DNA from: Phoenix dactylifera
Taxonomy: Eukaryota > Streptophyta > Magnoliopsida > Arecales > Arecaceae
Assembly (NCBI RefSeq): GCF_009389715.1
Contig: NC_052392.1
Span: 34,889,144 to 34,953,143, forward strand
Direction of reading: 5' to 3'
DNA length: 64,000 nt
Shown here: one piece after another, positions 60,533 through 64,000 of the stretch
Layout: each line of letters starts with the position of its first letter
Position numbering within the stretch: position 1 is the stretch's first letter
Notes under the pieces: generated by a model
What the model saw: the letters and a program-made list of their open reading frames with translations, nothing else
Told to the model about the DNA's origin: nothing
Databases searched by the model: none
Made by a program: the position numbers and the translations under genes

Positions 60533-63500
60533 TCACGGAATGCCCATGTGGCGGACGGTGCCGCCGCGTATTCCCCCTGGTCCATGGAGAGTATAGGTCT
60601 GACTAGGAACAACCTGAAGAACACCGGGTTGCTCTGCAAAACCAAATAAATTTCAAAAAATGACTATATATGATGGCTCCCAAAAGATAGTAAGCAAATT
60701 TAACAATAAAAGCATCTCTAAATTCAGATGAAAATGCTCAAATGCCAATGCTTGGCCTGCCTTGACCACATAATACCAAAAGCAGGCAGCCTCAACATTC
60801 CAAAATCTTAATTTGGTATATAAACAAGAGAAATGCATTTCTAGCACATACAAATCACACGGAAAAGTTGCACAGTTAGTTGAAACTTTTCCACTGGAGC
60901 ACTGACAGGATGTACAGCGCAGGCACAAACTGCCAGTAAATGCACCAATAGAAAAGTTACAATTCACCTGTCTAAACTTTTTTATTTGAGATTTCTGTGC
61001 TAGAGCAGCTCTGTTCTTCAATCAAATAAATTTGACAGCTTTAAACCAATGAATTAACATGGAATGGTATTCATCAAAAAAAGAATTGGCATGAAATAGT
61101 GGATCATCAGAAAAATAAAAATAAAAAAAGAGGACTCATTTCTGATAGTAAATTATATAAACATAGAAATAACTACTTGGAAATACGAAGATTATGTGAA
61201 ACACCTGGTAGCTTACAATTACATCAAAGTTTGGAAAAACAGAGAGATTTCTGGGAAGAATCACTTTTATCTCTTTATAGCATGTTTGCCTTAACTCCAT
61301 TGTCGTCTCTTATTAAAGATTGTCACATAACTAGGACCGGTGAATCCTTATTTTTACTATTTCCTACTAAGAGCTATATCATCTGTACTAATCGTATGAC
61401 TTTTGACTATAAGGCATAACTCAATTTTCAATGCATAACAACTCCAACTGTGAGATGCCTGCAGCGTACAAAATGTACTGATCTTTTAGGTAGCAAGCTT
61501 TAAATTATTACTAGGGAATTGGCATTACTTCTATTGTGTATCTTGCCATTAATGCAATCTCTGAAAGACAAGACCACCGCTTGCCTCAAATAGGGTCTTT
61601 TAAGTTACAAACCACATGGGAAAATTTATGTCACAAGAATACAGAAATGAAACAAACTTACGTCATAAGCTCATCTCTAATTTACAATATTCAAGTAGCA
61701 TTGCCATAGCATCACTGTCTATGATATGATACATACCAATACTTGTTAGCACACCAACTGCTTAAAAACATCTTAGAACTATGTTAAATGGATTTTGGTA
61801 AGCGATCAAAAGCAGGTGCATCTACAAATCAAATGAAATCCTTTCAATATCTAAGTATATATTTTTAAGGAACTGTGTCTAAATGTCAAAGCGATGCCCA
61901 TGTTTAAGTGTTGAGTATAGGCACGCTAGGCTAAACCAAAGGATCTGAGTAACATATCATTTGACACAGCCGCGAAACAATTTTCTCCATTCAAGAATTT
62001 TGGAAAACTTGCTTTGCCCAAAACTCTTCCAAGCACACTTACACTAATAGATCAAAGTCAGATCATGCATTTTTAAGTCGGAAAACCCCATAAACTGCAG
62101 AATGCCCAATAATCCTAAGAATAGAGCATGGGTTTGGAACACTTGGTTTTCATTTTTTATGACACATTCATATCAGATATAGATCTTATTATAAAAACTA
62201 GAAATGATATGGTTCCTGCTGAAGGCCATGTAAAGACCTATCAAATGTAAAAGAGATCTAACATGGAAGAAGGGGAAGATGACCAGTAACTAGTAACAGT
62301 CCTCAAGAATCAAGATAATCTTAAAAGAAGATTAACACAAAACCCCTAAAAGAAATAAAAGAACGAATCCTGAAAAAAATGGTTGAGATTGAAATACGTT
62401 ATTGGCGATAAGAATTTGACAAAAACAAAAGACTAGACTCTTCCTCTGAACCTCCTCTGAACCAAAGCAGAAGTAACAAGGTAAGATCCATGATGGTAAA
62501 AGCACCTCGGAATCACAAGATCTGATGGTCAATGATCTAAGACATCAAGACCAAACCCATTAAGTGACACAAGTAGGGATGCTGTTAATAGCTGTACGCG
62601 AAACAAGAGAAATGAAAGAAATGAGAAAGGCAGTAACTTGGATAAACTTGAGAAGTCTGCCAAACCTTCCAAGCCTGGTCTCAAGCCTAAAAGAACTGGA
62701 ATCAAAGAGATGCTATGATCTACCTTCACCAACAATATGAGGTAAAGAGACAAACAAGGAGATTCCAAGGTTTAACCAAATGTGCGTTATCAGTACTTGT
62801 CACATGAATCAAATCCATAAGGCCTAAACCAACATAAAGGAGATTCCAAGGTTTAAGCAAAAGTGCGCTATCAGTACTCGTCGCATGAATCAAATCCATA
62901 AGGCCTAAACCAACATGCAGGACATTTTGAAAACCTCTCCATAAACATGATGCTCAACTTTTATCTATGGGCAATTCAGTCCAGCATTACAAACGATTGG
63001 ATAGACTCAGATTCCCACAACGGCATATCAAAAAACAAAACGGAAAAAAAATCAACCTTTACTTTAGGTTGGTAATTGAAAAAGAAATTATGCCTCAATT
63101 TAAACTTATTAAGCTGCTTCTAATAAAAATGGAGAACTTTACTCATACGCGCTAGAATTGGCCCAGAAAATTCATCATTTTAGCAATACATCATTGGACG
63201 GGAGTAATAAAAGAACAATAATCCATTAAAAACTTACCTTTATCCAAAATTGACGACGATTCAGCACCAAGCGCGCATTAGATCCAACTCAATGCATCAA
63301 AAGAAAAAAAAAATACAGAGATGAAAGAAAGAAGAGAACTCACTCGACAATTCCTCGACTTGCTTCGGAGTGAGCTTGGCGGAGAACCCGCTGGCAGCGT
63401 GCGTGTAGTGGTAGATCACCGCATCCTTCGCCTTCTCCTCACTAAGGATCACGACAAAAACACAAAGAGGATCTCGACACCGCCAATCCAGAACCCTAAC

Positions 63501-63697
63501 CCTAGAAATTAAAAGAGGGAGAAGGGCACGGATCGAAACCTGCCGACGACTGGGGTGAGAGTCCGAATGTGGAAGGCCTCGGCCTCCTCGGTCTCCGGTC
63601 GGTCAACGTAGACGATATGGACAGCGGCATCGCCGCCCTCCTCCTCCGGCACCTCGCCGGCGGCCTGTTCGGGGATCTTCGTGGGTTCCTCCGCCAT
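60533..63697 (-). CDS. Second SPI-1-like subtilase inhibitor, 3 exons
   Basis: Paralog of the gene at 53120-54800 with the same exon phases. Exons: 63697-63540, 63441-63344, 60633-60533; 357 nt, 118 aa. It begins MAEEPTKIPEQ, then an acidic stretch (VPEEEGGD), HIVYVDRPETEEAEAFHIRTL, VVGSEEKAKDAVIYHYTHAASGF, SAKLTPKQVEELSKQPGV and the conserved VVPSQTYTLHGP. The C-terminus (GGIRGGTVRHMGIP) is unlike that of its neighbour, and Arg is Gln after VVPS; this tail is the expected protease-contact region, so target preference may differ. The ATG at 63697 is preferred because a TATA box at 63800-63807 would place the start of transcription near 63775. An in-frame ATG at 63781 or 63772 would add a hydrophobic leader (VVFLVPIFVFFLLVSVL). 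Confidence 0.9.
60634..63343 (-). other. Intron 2 of the second SPI-1-like gene
   Basis: A 2.7-kb intron, more than twice the length of the matching 1.25-kb intron in the neighbour gene. It contains a two-unit 80-bp tandem repeat at 62756-62916 and otherwise unremarkable AT-rich sequence. Long minus-strand open stretches here (for example 60653-61021) look like chance. Confidence 0.6.
62756..62916. repeat. Two-unit 80-bp tandem repeat
   Basis: Units begin at 62756 and 62836. Each contains GGAGATTCCAAGGTTTAA, then ATCAGTACT-GTC-CATGAAT and CCATAAGGCCTAAACCAACAT. Only a few bases differ, so the duplication is recent. Confidence 0.9.
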
Positions 63698-63799
63698 TAA
63701 AACCGAGACCAAAAGAAAGAAGACGAAGATCGGAACCAAGAAGACGACACGGATCAAAGGAGTGTTCTTCATGGCTCTCATCCCGGGGTGTTTCCTCTG

Positions 63800-63807
63800 T
63801 TTTATAG
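63800..63807 (-). promoter_or_regulatory. TATA box of the second SPI-1-like gene
   Basis: CTATAAAA on the minus strand lies about 105 bp upstream of the preferred start codon, matching the TATA-to-ATG spacing of the paralogous gene (about 95-100 bp). Confidence 0.6.
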
Positions 63808-64000
63808 AGGCCTTCTCTTCGTTGCCAAGAAAAAGGGATCGGAGATGGAATGCGATATACTCACCAGCAGGTGAGAAATGGCGGCTCCACCGAGGCGCCC
63901 CATGTAACACTTTGTGTAGGTCGGCAATCCGCCGGCGGATCAGGTTGAAACGGGTTTGGATCCAAAAAAAGAAAAAAGAAAAACTAGCCCAAACTCAATC
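63808..64000. other. Upstream region of the second SPI-1-like gene
   Basis: This is promoter-proximal sequence up to the window edge. It contains a GC-rich CCGCCGGCGG palindrome near 63931. No other feature is seen. Confidence 0.4.

Noticed and set aside
60653..61021. Minus-strand ORF of 122 codons
   Set aside because: It lies inside intron 2 of the second SPI-1-like gene; composition is not protein-like and there is no homology I recognise.

Overview
The window is nuclear plant DNA. It is AT-rich, has large intron-split genes with GT-AG (and one GC-AG) introns, plant-only gene families (a NAC transcription factor, a subtilisin-propeptide-like inhibitor) and abundant small retroelements. Gene structure and element types suit a monocot such as a palm, but that is an inference; species cannot be read from the sequence.

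Layout. (1) 1682-13823, minus strand: a complete 14-exon gene for an EMB8-like alpha/beta hydrolase (578 aa). (2) 14-21 kb: gene-poor DNA holding a 639-bp palindrome made of two head-to-head TRIM retroelements. (3) 21.3-23.7 kb, plus strand: a VND7-like NAC gene (313 aa), the master-regulator type for xylem vessels, with a GC-AG intron. (4) 23.9-33.4 kb: gene-poor DNA with degenerate long repeats, a complete 444-bp TRIM, a scrambled pseudogene copy of the NAC gene, and a block of ATGCGG/CCGCAT repeats. (5) 33685-47306, plus strand: a complete 14-exon DCAF1 gene (1964 aa), the substrate receptor of a CUL4-DDB1 ubiquitin ligase. (6) 48-64 kb, minus strand: two intact paralogous genes for I9-type subtilase inhibitors (SPI-1-like, 115 and 118 aa) and one isolated, stop-containing exon of a third, with TRIM relics, a solo LTR and a SINE around them.

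Gene models were built by hand. The exon lengths of all five intact genes sum to a multiple of three, and the junctions restore family-typical sequence, so the coordinates should be good to the base for coding parts. UTRs are mostly undetermined.

How they relate: the genes do not form a pathway as such. However, in Arabidopsis VND7 (At1g71930) and SPI-1 (At1g71950) are close neighbours, from memory, so their linkage here looks like deep microsynteny, with DCAF1 lying between them in this genome. The most unusual objects are the palindromic TRIM insertion, flanked as one unit by a 5-bp target duplication, and the NAC pseudogene, which carries a 29-bp collapsed TRIM LTR.
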